This document shows, in pieces, positions 43,901-53,490 of a stretch of DNA of 64,000 nt. Origin of the DNA: an uncultured Flavobacteriales bacterium (GTDB lineage Bacteria > Bacteroidota > Bacteroidia > Flavobacteriales > Crocinitomicaceae); NCBI GenBank assembly GCA_946480085.1, contig CAMLHZ010000001.1, positions 310,001 through 374,000 on the forward strand, in the 5' to 3' direction. The notes below the pieces were generated by a model that was given only the letters and a program-made list of their open reading frames with translations, was not told where the DNA came from and did not search any database. The position numbers were made by a program, and so were the translations under genes. The stretch's first letter is position 1; each line of letters starts with the position of its first letter.

Positions 43901-46900
43901 ATAATACGATTATCAATTCAGCAAGTTTTGGTACAGGTGGACGTTACTTTACGCGTTATATTGCAAACGGTGGTCAAGGTTCTTTGAATCCATGTATGTT
44001 TATTATGGCTGCCGATGTGAACAACCTGAATAATTTTGGTACAACTGGAAACATTGGTGCTGATGGAGGTGGTTCAATAGATGGAAATTCATTTAACCTT
44101 ACTATTGGAGGAACAACTTACTATTGTTTCGTAAAACGAATTTACAATGCTTTTGACCCATCTGTCAATCAATTAATGATTGTACCAAGTACTCCAAGTG
44201 CAACGCAATCCTTCCCGAATAATACTGACGATAACAACCATTTTATAAACTCCATCAATGCCGCAACGCGAATCTATTATTTGTTGTATTCAGGTGCTTC
44301 AGGTGGATACATAAATAATACGCAGACACAAGCTATAGCTACGGCATTCCTGAATGCTATTGGTACAGGAAGTGGGGCGACTGTTACCCAAACAGCTGGT
44401 TTACCTTCCGGATCAACATTCCCGGGTGGAGTAACAACAAATACTTTCCAGGCAACTGATGCTGCCGGAAACACTTCTACATGTTCATTTACTGTTACGG
44501 TAAACGATACACAAGCTCCAACTATTGCTTGTCCAGCAAACATTAGTACCGTTGGAACAAGTGCAGCTGGTGCAACTGTTACTTATTCTTTACCAACGGT
44601 TACTGATAACTGTCCTGGAACAACGCTTACTCAAACTGCTGGTTTACCAAGTGGATCAACATTCCCGCTTGGTACAACAACCAATACATACCAGGTTACA
44701 GATGTTAGTGGTAATACAAATACATGTTCTTTCACAGTAACAGTTACTGGAGTTCCTCCTTCAATTGTTTGTCCTGCGGATATTGCAGTAAACAGCGATG
44801 CAGGATCTTGTGATGCAGTTGTGTCTTTTGCTGCAACTGAAACAACAGGAGTTCCGGTTTCAACTATTACGTATTCTCATGCACCTGGAAGTGCTTTCCC
44901 AGTGGGAACAACTACAGTAACTGCTACAGCTACTAATGGTGTAGGAACATCTACGTGTACCTTTGATATAGTTGTTACGGATAATGAAGCTCCTACAGCC
45001 GTTTGTCAAAACATTACCGCAACATTGGATGCTTCCGGAAATGTAACTATTATACCAGCAATGGTTGATAATGGTTCTTCTGACAACTGTGGGGCGGTAA
45101 CTTTAGAATTGGATCAAACAACTTTTGATTGTTCTAATGTTGGTCCAAACACCGTAACACTAACGGTAACTCAATCACCTTCAGGTGGAGTTTACGTTAC
45201 AAACCCTCCTTCTGGTTTAATTGGTCATTGGACTTTTGAACCGGGACAGGAATTCACTGACTTAACAGGAAACTGGAATCCATTATCGATCAATGGAAGT
45301 GCTTCAGTTTCTGGTGGACAATTAGATGTAGATGCTTTTGGATCGGGTTATGCACGTGCAGATGGTTACGCTGGTGCACCAATTTCAGACAAAACATTGA
45401 TCTCTTACGTTTCACTTGATGATTACAATCAATGGGCTGGTTCTGCACTAACAATTGATGCGCTTTCGTACGATCAGTTTGATGGATTAATCTATGCAGA
45501 AAACTGGCCAACAAAATGGCAAAACGGAAGTAGTGGAGGTTCACGTAATCAGGAGTTTATTCCTGGATATCCAGAAACTACGAATAATGAACTTGTTCAA
45601 ATTGCAATTACTTACGACGTTACAGGAACAAATGTTGATATCACCGGATACAGAAATGGGGTATTGATGGGAAGTTATACTTCTGGAAATGCAGCTACAT
45701 GGTTTGCAGGTGACGTTGAAATGCTAATGGGTGTTCGTCATTTTAATGGTGGACCGGTTGGTGCAATGGATGCTAAAATTGAAGAAGCATTGTTGTTCGA
45801 TCGCGCATTGACACCAGCAGAAATCACTGCTTTACAGCCTTTAAGTTCAACTTGTACAGCAACTGTTACTGTTCAGGATATTACAGCGCCTGATGTTCTA
45901 TGTCAACCGTACACTGCAACATTGGATGCAACGGGTAACACTTCAATTACACCTACAGATGTGTTAGGATCAACTAGTCTTTATACGATAGACCAAAGTG
46001 GAACTTTTGCACCTCTGCCTGTTGGTGGAACTCAATTGTTCCTTTCAGATGATGTAACTACTGGTTCTTTGCCTGTTGGGTTCAACTTCACATTCTTTGG
46101 AAATACATATACAGATTTCACACTTTCATCTAACGGATTTATCTCGTTTGATCCAGCGGTTAGTCAGGGATGTTGTTCAGGAGGAATTATTCCAACCGCA
46201 GATGGTGTTGAGAACGTAATTTCTTGGAACTGGAATGACTTATATCCTCCAGGAGGCGGAACAATTTTCTATGAAACCGTAGGAACTGCTCCAAATAGAA
46301 AATTGGTTGTTTCTTACACAGACCAATCACATTGTTGTGGCGGCGGCGGCGGTAACACAGGTCAAATTGTGTTAAACGAAACCACAAATATCATTGAAAT
46401 GCACACAACGTCGATTACCGACGATGGTTCTCAGCATACAATGGGAATAGAGAACTTTGATGGTTCGCAAGGTTATGCTGTACCAGGAAGAAATCAAATG
46501 AACTGGACTGCATTCAACGACTATGTAGCATTTATTCCAGGTGGATCTGCAACGGATGCTTGTGGAATTGCTACAGTAACAGTTTCTCCAAACACATTCA
46601 CTTGTGCAAATGTTGGTCCTAACCCAGTTGTGGTTACTGCAACAGATGTAAACGGAAATGTTTCTACATGTTCGACTATTGTAACCGTTCAGGATGTAAC
46701 TCCGCCAACAGCAAATTGTCAGAACGTAGCTTTATACCTTGATGGTGCAGGAACGGTAAGTACAACTGCAGCAGCAGTAGATAATTTGTCGACTGACGTT
46801 TGTGGAATTGCCTCTTTAGCGATTTCTCAATCAGTTTTTGATTGTTCCAACGTTGGAGCAAACTCAGTAACACTTACAGTAACAGATAACAGTTCAAATA

Positions 46901-49900
46901 CTGCAACTTGTACAGCTACAATTACAGTTTTTGATACTATCGCTCCAACAATTACATGCCCTTCAGACATTACAGTTTCGAATGACGCTGGAGTTTGTGG
47001 AGCAGTTGTTAACTATACAACTCCACCAGCTGTGGATAATTGTTCTGGAACTGCAACGGAACTGATGATTAATGGAAGTTTTGAATCAGGATTCGCTAAC
47101 TGGACTGCAATTGATAATCCAGGACCTTTCAGCCCTTGGGTAGTAAATGCAAGCAATAATCCTTGGTTCGCATTTGGTCCAATTACACCAACGGATGGTG
47201 CTGCAATGGCGAGCAACGGATTTGATGGCGGAATGGGAACTGCAGTCCTTTATCAGGATGTTACAATTACAGGAACAGGTGCAACCCTTTCGTGGTCAGA
47301 TCAATTGGATTACAACCTTACTGACTACTGTTCCGGATGTATGAACAGAACTTACGAAGTTCAAATCCGAAATACTTCTGATGTTGTACTTGCTACTGCT
47401 TACAGCGAAACAGCTTTTGCAGGAATGACTGTAAACGGAAACTGGCAATCACACACATATGACTTGAGCGCATTTGCCGGACAAACGATCCGCTTGGCCT
47501 TCTTCCAAAATATTCCAGAAAACTCTACAGGTCCTGCTCAATATGGTCTGGACAATGTGAGTATCATGACACCTGGATATTCTTCTACAATTACACAAAT
47601 TGCAGGTTTGGCTTCTGGAGCAACATACCCTATCGGAACAACAACGAATACGTTTGTTGCCGAAGACGCTTCAGGAAATACAGATACTTGCTCTTTCGTA
47701 GTAACGGTTAACGATACTGAAGCTCCAAACGCACTTTGTCAAAACTTGACCATTGCATTGGATGCAACAGGTAACGCTTCAATTACACCGGCAATGGTTG
47801 ATAACGGTTCAACGGACAACTGTGGAATCGCAGGCATTACGTTAGATAATATGGCATTTACTTGTGCTAACGTTGGACCAAACACGGTAACACTGACAGT
47901 AACGGACGTTAACGGAAACGTTTCTACATGTACTTCAACAGTGACAGTTCAGGATAACATTGTACCGAACGCGATTTGTCAAAACATCACTGTGGCACTT
48001 GATGCTTCAGGAAACGCCACTATTACACCAGCAATGGTGGATAACGGATCGAACGATGTTTGTGGAATTGCAAGCTTAGCTTTAGATAATACAGCATTTA
48101 CATGTGCAAATGTTGGTTCGAATACAGTAACGTTGACAGTAACGGATAATAATGGGAACACTTCCACTTGTACTGCAACTGTTACAGTTCAGGACAATGT
48201 TGCTCCAAATGCAATTTGTCAAAACTTGACAGTGAACCTTGATGCAACAGGAAATGCGACAATAACACCAGCAATGGTGGATAACGGTTCAAACGACGCT
48301 TGTGGAATCGCGAGCTTAGTTTTGGATAACACAGCGTTCACTTGTGCGAATGTTGGTGCAAATACAGTTACATTAACTGTGACTGATGTCAACGGAAACA
48401 CTTCAACTTGTACTTCAACAATCACTGTTCAGGACAATGTTCCACCAGTTGCGATTTGTCAGAACATCACAGCAAATCTTGACGCTACTGGAAATGTTTC
48501 AATCACACCGGCAATGGTGGATAACGGATCGAACGACGCTTGTGGAATCGCAAGTATCGCTCTTGACCAAACAGCATTCGATTGTTCAGAGGTTGGAGCG
48601 AATACAGTAGCATTAACAGTTACAGATGTCAACGGAAACGTTTCTACTTGTACAGCAACAGTAACGGTTCAGGACATCATTGCGCCAAATGCAATTTGTC
48701 AGAACATCAATGCATACTTAGACGCAACGGGTAACGTAACAATTACTCCAGCGCAGGTAGACAATGGTTCAAACGACAATTGTGCAATTGCAACAATGAC
48801 ACTTGACAAATCAGCATTTGTTTGTGCTGAGTTAGGAGCGAATCCAGTTGTATTGACAGTAACAGATGTAAACGGAAACGTTTCAACGTGTAATGCTACT
48901 GTAACAGTTCTTGATACAATCACTCCGACATTCACATCTACACAGGCAAACATCACAGTGAATAACGTAACAGGTGTTTGTGGTAAAGTAGTAACATACC
49001 CAACTCCAACGTTTGCGGACAATTGTACATCAACGATGGCACAAACGGATGGAACGGGATTGACAAGTGGAGATTTGTTCCCGGTTGGAACAACAACACA
49101 AACATATACAGTAACCGATGCTGGTGGAAATACAGAGGTTCTTACGTTTACTATTACGGTACTCGACATTGAGAATCCAGTGATTTCTAACTGTCCTGCT
49201 AATATTACAGCTTCTTCTTCAAGCTCAGCTTGTGGAAACAACGTTAACTGGACAATGCCAACAGTTTCTGATAACTGTCCTGGTGCTGTTATGATCTCTA
49301 GTCATACACCAGGAGCGTTCTTCCCTGTGGGAACTACAACAGTTACGTACAACGCAACAGATGCTTCAGGAAATACAGCAACGTGCACATTCACTGTAAC
49401 GGTGAACGACAATGTTGCCCCTGTAGTTCCGGTTCTTGCGACGGTAACTGGTGAATGTTCTGCAACAGTAACAGCTCCAACTACAACAGATAATTGTTCA
49501 GGAACTATTACAGGAACAACAACAGATCCATTGACATACTCAACGCAAGGAACATTTACTGTGACTTGGTCGTTTACAGATGGAAACGGAAACACTTCAA
49601 CAGCAACACAAACAGTAATTGTTGATGATGTAACTGCTCCAGTGGTACCAGTTCTTGCAACTGTAACTGGTGAGTGTTCTGCAACGGTAACAGCTCCAAC
49701 TACAACAGATAATTGTTCAGGAACTATTACAGGAACAACATCAAATCCTACAACTTATAGTGCACAAGGTACTTACACAGTAACTTGGACATTCAACGAC
49801 GGAAACGGAAACACTTCAACAGCAACGCAAATGGTTGTAGTAAATGATGTAACTGCTCCAACTGCTGTTTGTCAGCCATTTACAGTGAACCTTGACGCAA

Positions 49901-52900
49901 CAGGAAATGCAACCATTACTGCTGCGAACGTGAACAATGGTTCAACTGACAACTGTGGAATTGCTTCAATGACTGTTTCACCAAGTGCATTTGATTGTTC
50001 GAATGTTGGTGCTAATACAGTAACATTGACAGTAACAGATATCAACGGAAACGTTTCAACGTGTACTTCTACAGTTACAGTTCAGGATGTTACACCATTA
50101 ACGTGGGCAACAACTCCAACGAACATCACCGTAACTGCTACACCAAGCTTATGTGGAAGAACAGTGAACTACACACTTCCAACGTATTCTGATAACTGTC
50201 CTGTAACAATGACACAAACAGATGGTTCAGGGTATACTTCAGGAGATGTGTTCCCGGTTGGAACTACAACTCAGACTTATACGGCAACAAATAGTGCCGG
50301 TCAGACGATCACACATACATTTACCGTGACCGTTCAGGATCTTCAGGCTCCAGTTATTGCGAATTGTCCTTCTAACATTACAGTAAATACTGCTGCTGCA
50401 ACTTGTGGTACAAATGTGACTTGGTCAGCGCCAATAGCTTCTGATAATTGTTCAGGAGTATTGATGAGTTCTTCTCACGCACCAGGATCTTTCTTCCCGG
50501 TTGGAACAACAACAGTAACGTATACTGCAACTGATGCAAGCGGAAACACTGCAACTTGTACTTTCACAGTAACTGTGAATGATAATGTTGCTCCGGTAGC
50601 TCCAGTTCTTGCAACGGTAACGGGTGAATGTTCTGCAACAGTAACAGCTCCAACAGCAATGGACGCTTGTTCAGGACCAATTGTTGGAACAACAGTTAAC
50701 CCAACAACATATACTACTCAGGGAACTTACACAGTAACTTGGTCGTTTGTTGATGGAGCTGGAAATACTTCAACTGCAACACAAACCGTGATTGTTGATG
50801 ATGTAACTGCGCCGATGGTTCCAGTTCTTGCAACTGTAACTGGTGAGTGTTCTGCTACAGTAACTGCGCCAACAACAACTGATAACTGTGCCGGAACAAT
50901 TACAGGGACAACATCAAATCCTACAACTTATAGTGCACAAGGTACTTACACAGTAACGTGGACATTCAACGACGGAAACGGAAATACTTCCACTGCAACA
51001 CAAACAGTTGTAGTGAACGATGTAACTCCTCCAACAGCGGTCTGTCAAAACTTTACAGTGAACTTGAGCGCTTCTGGTAATGCTTCCATTACAGTAGCAA
51101 ACATCAATAACGGTTCTTCAGACAACTGTGGAATTGCTTCAATGACGGTTTCACCAAATACATTTGATTGTTCGAATGTTGGTGCTAACACCGTAACATT
51201 GACAGTAACAGATATCAACGGAAACGTTTCAACGTGTACTTCTACAGTTACGGTTGCTGATGTTACTCCACTTGTATTTGTAACTACACCTTCAAACATG
51301 ACGGTGAACGCAATCCCAGGATTCTGTGGAAGAACAGTGAACTACACACTTCCAACATATTCTGACAACTGTCCTGCAACGATGACACAAACAGACGGAA
51401 CAGGATACACTTCAGGAGATGTGTTCCCGGTTGGAACTACAACGCAAACGTACACAGTAACAAATGGTGCTGGTCAAACAATCACGCATACGTTTACAAT
51501 TACTGTTGTAGATACGCAGTTCCCGGTTATCGCAAGTTGTCCTGCAAACATTACAGTAAACACTTCTGCTGCAACTTGTGGAACGAATGTTAACTGGTCT
51601 GCACCAACTGCATCTGACAACTGTCCTGGAGTTCTTTTAACAACGACGAATGCTCCTGGTTCATTCTTCCCGGTAGGAACAACAACGGTAACCTATTCGG
51701 CAACGGATAACTCTGGAAATGTTTCTACATGTACATTCAATGTTACAGTAATTGATAACGTTGCTCCAGTGGTTCCAGTTCTTGCAACTGTAACTGGTGA
51801 GTGTTCTGCTTCGGTAACTGCACCAACTGCAATGGATGCTTGTTCAGGGTCAATCGTTGGAACAACTTCAAATCCAACAACATATTCGGTTCAGGGAACA
51901 TACACTGTAACTTGGTCGTTTGTTGATGGCGCTGGAAATACTTCTACAACAACGCAAACAGTAATTGTAGATGACGTAACTGCTCCGGTTGTACCAGTTC
52001 TTGCAACTGTAACGGGTGAATGTTCAGCTTCGGTAACGGTTCCAACTACAACAGACAACTGTTCTGGAACAATTACAGGAACAACAACAGATCCAATGAC
52101 GTACACAACGCAAGGAACACATACTGTAACTTGGTCGTTCAATGACGGAAACGGAAACATCAGTACTGCAACACAGACAGTAGTTATCGATGATATCACT
52201 GCGCCAGTTGTTCCGGTATTGGCTGATGTAACGGGCGAATGTACTGCAACTGCAACTGCTCCAACAACTACAGATAACTGTGGTGGAACAGTAACAGGAA
52301 CAACAACAGACGCGTTGACTTACACAACTCAAGGAACACACGTGATCACCTGGACGTTTGATGACGGAAACGGAAACACTTCGTCTACGACTCAAAACGT
52401 TGTGATCGATGACGTAACTGCTCCAACAATTACAGCTGCTGCTGATACAATTGTAGATGCAAACTACTTCGGATGTTCAGCTCTTGATTTGGCATTGACT
52501 TCACCAGTAACTAACGATAACTGTTCTGTAGTTAGTGTAACGAATGATGCACCGAACCCACTTCCTTTTGGAAATACAACAGTAACGTGGACGGTGACAG
52601 ACATCAACGGAAATACAACAACTGATCAGCAAGTGGTAACTGTAACAAGTAATATTACTGCAACAGTTGATACTGTAACTTGTGATTCGTACACTGCGCC
52701 TGATGGAACAGTTTACACGTCAACAGGAACATACACAGCTACAATCCTTAGCTACTTAGGATGTGACTCTGTAATTACAGTGAACCTTACGATCTTGAAT
52801 TCTACAACTTCTTCCATCACTATTGACGCTTGTGATACTTACACAGCGCCGGATGGAACGGTTTACAACAATTCAGGAGTATACACGGCAATCATTCCAA

Positions 52901-53457
52901 ATGCTGCAGGATGTGACAGTATCATTACGGTGAACCTGACAATCCACACGTTGAACCTGAATGTGGCAACACAACAAGATGGAACTGAATTAGTGGCAAT
53001 TGAAACGGGAGTAACTTATCAATGGTTTAACTGTTCGAACGACTCAATTGTCGTGGGAGCAACAAGCCAGACATTCGTTCCTGTTCTAACTGCGGACTAC
53101 TCAGTAATCTTGTCTGACGGAGTTTGTATCGATACAACTGACTGTTACAACATCAGTTTAGATGTAGTGATTCCAGAGGTGATCTCACCAAATGGAGATG
53201 GAATGAACGATGTCTTCGAAATCATAGGAATCGAAGATTATCCACAAAACCATATTACGATCTACAACCGTTGGGGTCAGGTAGTATTTGAAGCACAAGG
53301 TTATGCAAACGAGTGGAACGGAACAAACCAAAGTCCTGGAGCAATTGCTACAGATGAACTTCCGGTTGGAACGTACTTCTATGTACTTGATCTAGGACCT
53401 TCAGACGATATCTACGTTGGTCATGTTTACAAAGGATATGTTTATTTGACACGTTAA
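40906..53457 (+). CDS. Giant HYR-repeat surface adhesin with T9SS type B (CHU_C) sorting domain
   Basis: A 4,183-residue exported protein. Order: signal peptide 1-20; DUF7948-like domain about 30-265; SBBP-type propeller about 265-735, with six visible blades (LAKFSLSGALLWNTYIGSSS and relatives); SprB-type repeat about 740-815; then more than 20 HYR/Ig-like modules to about 3860; two 45-residue repeats (CDSYTAPDGTVY, CDTYTAPDGTVY); an Ig-like segment; and the CHU_C domain (EVISPNGDGMNDVFEI, YNRWGQVVFEA) to the end. Four globular domains interrupt HYR modules near 936-1157, 1423-1647 (LamG-like), 1688-1881 and 2052-2225 (jelly-roll-like). CHU_C directs secretion by T9SS with a SprF partner, encoded next. 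Likely a cell-surface adhesin. Confidence 0.93.
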   Translation: MKLFSSLVLLFLSFTFAFGQKSQTNDYQSKLSSQSVFYQENKGQIVDTKGESRPEVLFTSFSNGVRTYYKRDGISYVFEKHNSSSKPKSSELTSGVKMLEVKDAAPEKHTIEMHRIDLNFIGSNQYCGIKTDEALDAKDNYYLAHARVTDVKSYKKVTLTDLYDKIDLVLYIDSESNLKYDFVVHPGGDASRIKMQIDGTDDFGLSPEGLFFLGSALGKITESAPVSFQQDKRAIVSSFQLEKDVLSFKVDTYDKTQDLIIDPTRTWGTYFTADNYSEWSYGQDVKSDANGVYFAINTNANAYPVSAGVYDQTYNGGFDIVLAKFSLSGALLWNTYIGSSSDDRDPALAVNGGKIILAGATVGSDFPTTVGTHDQSFNGGYDFFLSRLNTSNGTLDWSTFVGGSSDEFLGISVDVNTAGEIALVGNTVSSDMPLLTPYDGSFNGNWDLYVAKLNSTGNLIWATYFGGSSTDVTGRHNVAFDNAGRVVILGQTYSNDVPTTAGVFQPTYSGYADLFLTSFATNGASLSYSTYIGSTSADGIDCSPCSGGDQNWFSMAMFSDNSVAIGAVTWNTASSAWAATPGTYSNAYFGDYDSYLIKMSSSGTRLWGTTWGGISYDWILDVEVDQSNNVYVLTGTYSSNLPVVGGPHAHQATYIGDWDKHIAKFNPTGSTLLYGAYLGSSDYDMPELGSISFSGGGLYVASNSNYGGFNPLWNTSTGAYQTSATGGGFYPILNKIQFCDIATSGTVTNVTCGNTDGAVDLTATTTTESPLSYSWSNGPTIQDISALAPGTYTVTVTGGVSGCTTNQSFTVGLNDAIAPVANCQPYTATLDGTGNVTITAANVNNGSTDNCGIASMSVSPSTFDCGDIGANSVILTVTDFNGNTATCTATVTVTETTPPVINCPANITTNNAPGTCGAVVNYTAPAATDNCGSGNPTLENVLSGFNTNYNTVFSNIPSPVVFAMDNGVNSNTIGDGYSDMYDGGNYLNTNLASNINYSDNTIINSASFGTGGRYFTRYIANGGQGSLNPCMFIMAADVNNLNNFGTTGNIGADGGGSIDGNSFNLTIGGTTYYCFVKRIYNAFDPSVNQLMIVPSTPSATQSFPNNTDDNNHFINSINAATRIYYLLYSGASGGYINNTQTQAIATAFLNAIGTGSGATVTQTAGLPSGSTFPGGVTTNTFQATDAAGNTSTCSFTVTVNDTQAPTIACPANISTVGTSAAGATVTYSLPTVTDNCPGTTLTQTAGLPSGSTFPLGTTTNTYQVTDVSGNTNTCSFTVTVTGVPPSIVCPADIAVNSDAGSCDAVVSFAATETTGVPVSTITYSHAPGSAFPVGTTTVTATATNGVGTSTCTFDIVVTDNEAPTAVCQNITATLDASGNVTIIPAMVDNGSSDNCGAVTLELDQTTFDCSNVGPNTVTLTVTQSPSGGVYVTNPPSGLIGHWTFEPGQEFTDLTGNWNPLSINGSASVSGGQLDVDAFGSGYARADGYAGAPISDKTLISYVSLDDYNQWAGSALTIDALSYDQFDGLIYAENWPTKWQNGSSGGSRNQEFIPGYPETTNNELVQIAITYDVTGTNVDITGYRNGVLMGSYTSGNAATWFAGDVEMLMGVRHFNGGPVGAMDAKIEEALLFDRALTPAEITALQPLSSTCTATVTVQDITAPDVLCQPYTATLDATGNTSITPTDVLGSTSLYTIDQSGTFAPLPVGGTQLFLSDDVTTGSLPVGFNFTFFGNTYTDFTLSSNGFISFDPAVSQGCCSGGIIPTADGVENVISWNWNDLYPPGGGTIFYETVGTAPNRKLVVSYTDQSHCCGGGGGNTGQIVLNETTNIIEMHTTSITDDGSQHTMGIENFDGSQGYAVPGRNQMNWTAFNDYVAFIPGGSATDACGIATVTVSPNTFTCANVGPNPVVVTATDVNGNVSTCSTIVTVQDVTPPTANCQNVALYLDGAGTVSTTAAAVDNLSTDVCGIASLAISQSVFDCSNVGANSVTLTVTDNSSNTATCTATITVFDTIAPTITCPSDITVSNDAGVCGAVVNYTTPPAVDNCSGTATELMINGSFESGFANWTAIDNPGPFSPWVVNASNNPWFAFGPITPTDGAAMASNGFDGGMGTAVLYQDVTITGTGATLSWSDQLDYNLTDYCSGCMNRTYEVQIRNTSDVVLATAYSETAFAGMTVNGNWQSHTYDLSAFAGQTIRLAFFQNIPENSTGPAQYGLDNVSIMTPGYSSTITQIAGLASGATYPIGTTTNTFVAEDASGNTDTCSFVVTVNDTEAPNALCQNLTIALDATGNASITPAMVDNGSTDNCGIAGITLDNMAFTCANVGPNTVTLTVTDVNGNVSTCTSTVTVQDNIVPNAICQNITVALDASGNATITPAMVDNGSNDVCGIASLALDNTAFTCANVGSNTVTLTVTDNNGNTSTCTATVTVQDNVAPNAICQNLTVNLDATGNATITPAMVDNGSNDACGIASLVLDNTAFTCANVGANTVTLTVTDVNGNTSTCTSTITVQDNVPPVAICQNITANLDATGNVSITPAMVDNGSNDACGIASIALDQTAFDCSEVGANTVALTVTDVNGNVSTCTATVTVQDIIAPNAICQNINAYLDATGNVTITPAQVDNGSNDNCAIATMTLDKSAFVCAELGANPVVLTVTDVNGNVSTCNATVTVLDTITPTFTSTQANITVNNVTGVCGKVVTYPTPTFADNCTSTMAQTDGTGLTSGDLFPVGTTTQTYTVTDAGGNTEVLTFTITVLDIENPVISNCPANITASSSSSACGNNVNWTMPTVSDNCPGAVMISSHTPGAFFPVGTTTVTYNATDASGNTATCTFTVTVNDNVAPVVPVLATVTGECSATVTAPTTTDNCSGTITGTTTDPLTYSTQGTFTVTWSFTDGNGNTSTATQTVIVDDVTAPVVPVLATVTGECSATVTAPTTTDNCSGTITGTTSNPTTYSAQGTYTVTWTFNDGNGNTSTATQMVVVNDVTAPTAVCQPFTVNLDATGNATITAANVNNGSTDNCGIASMTVSPSAFDCSNVGANTVTLTVTDINGNVSTCTSTVTVQDVTPLTWATTPTNITVTATPSLCGRTVNYTLPTYSDNCPVTMTQTDGSGYTSGDVFPVGTTTQTYTATNSAGQTITHTFTVTVQDLQAPVIANCPSNITVNTAAATCGTNVTWSAPIASDNCSGVLMSSSHAPGSFFPVGTTTVTYTATDASGNTATCTFTVTVNDNVAPVAPVLATVTGECSATVTAPTAMDACSGPIVGTTVNPTTYTTQGTYTVTWSFVDGAGNTSTATQTVIVDDVTAPMVPVLATVTGECSATVTAPTTTDNCAGTITGTTSNPTTYSAQGTYTVTWTFNDGNGNTSTATQTVVVNDVTPPTAVCQNFTVNLSASGNASITVANINNGSSDNCGIASMTVSPNTFDCSNVGANTVTLTVTDINGNVSTCTSTVTVADVTPLVFVTTPSNMTVNAIPGFCGRTVNYTLPTYSDNCPATMTQTDGTGYTSGDVFPVGTTTQTYTVTNGAGQTITHTFTITVVDTQFPVIASCPANITVNTSAATCGTNVNWSAPTASDNCPGVLLTTTNAPGSFFPVGTTTVTYSATDNSGNVSTCTFNVTVIDNVAPVVPVLATVTGECSASVTAPTAMDACSGSIVGTTSNPTTYSVQGTYTVTWSFVDGAGNTSTTTQTVIVDDVTAPVVPVLATVTGECSASVTVPTTTDNCSGTITGTTTDPMTYTTQGTHTVTWSFNDGNGNISTATQTVVIDDITAPVVPVLADVTGECTATATAPTTTDNCGGTVTGTTTDALTYTTQGTHVITWTFDDGNGNTSSTTQNVVIDDVTAPTITAAADTIVDANYFGCSALDLALTSPVTNDNCSVVSVTNDAPNPLPFGNTTVTWTVTDINGNTTTDQQVVTVTSNITATVDTVTCDSYTAPDGTVYTSTGTYTATILSYLGCDSVITVNLTILNSTTSSITIDACDTYTAPDGTVYNNSGVYTAIIPNAAGCDSIITVNLTIHTLNLNVATQQDGTELVAIETGVTYQWFNCSNDSIVVGATSQTFVPVLTADYSVILSDGVCIDTTDCYNISLDVVIPEVISPNGDGMNDVFEIIGIEDYPQNHITIYNRWGQVVFEAQGYANEWNGTNQSPGAIATDELPVGTYFYVLDLGPSDDIYVGHVYKGYVYLTR
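43711..44376 (+). other. Unnamed ~220-residue domain inserted into an HYR module
   Basis: The HYR module begun at VINCPANITTNNAPGTCGAV breaks after ATDNCGSGN and resumes at ATVTQTAGLPSGSTFPGG. Between them lies a self-contained segment (VVFAMDNGVNSNTIGDGYSD, YYCFVKRIYNAF, TRIYYLLYSG) that I cannot assign to a family. Confidence 0.65.
45172..45848 (+). other. LamG/concanavalin-like domain inserted into an HYR module
   Basis: The module breaks after TVTLTVTQSP and resumes at STCTATVTVQD. The insert has LamG features: GLIGHWTFEPGQEFTDLTGN, a central beta sandwich, and the closing EEALLFDRALTPAEITALQ. Confidence 0.75.
45967..46548 (+). other. Beta-rich domain inserted into an HYR-like module
   Basis: The module breaks after SITPTDVLGS and resumes at ATDACGIATVTVSPNTF. 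The insert (LPVGFNFTFFGNTYTDFTLS, GFISFDPAVSQGCCSGG, GIENFDGSQGYAVPG) resembles nidogen/T9SS-associated beta domains and has CC pairs and a CCGGGGG stretch. Confidence 0.65.
47060..47580 (+). other. Jelly-roll (CBM-like) domain inserted into an HYR module
   Basis: The module breaks after DNCSGTATE and resumes at STITQIAGLASGATYPIG, the same loop as the first insertion. The insert begins LMINGSFESGFANWTAID and ends RLAFFQNIPE ... YGLDNVSIM, typical of carbohydrate-binding-like jelly rolls. Confidence 0.75.
47722..48921 (+). repeat. Five tandem 240-bp coding repeats
   Basis: Five copies start at 47722, 47962, 48202, 48442 and 48682, exactly 240 bp (80 codons) apart. Each encodes a module with the order (A/V)xCQN(I/L), LDATGN, PAMVDNGS, CGIAS, CANVGxNTVTLTVTD and TVQD. 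DNA identity is high, so recombination between copies is likely. Confidence 0.9.
48916..52428 (+). repeat. Higher-order 1,173-bp repeat of five HYR-type modules
   Basis: Matching anchors at 49411/50584/51757 and 50161/51334 are exactly 1,173 bp (391 codons) apart. Each unit holds five modules in the order B-B-C-C-A. Units begin near 48916, 50089 and 51262; the third ends with a C-type module (VPVLADVTGECTATATAP) in place of A. Confidence 0.88.
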
Positions 53458-53490
53458 GAAAAGGTTTGGTTTCGATATAAATAAAGAATT

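Noticed and set aside
48699..52395. Several antisense open frames over the adhesin repeats
   Set aside because: They are the mirror of repetitive Thr/Val codons, recur with the repeat period and have no start signals or domains.
47722..52428. Regular repeats as a CRISPR array or satellite DNA
   Set aside because: They lie in one open reading frame, vary at third positions, and encode HYR-type modules.
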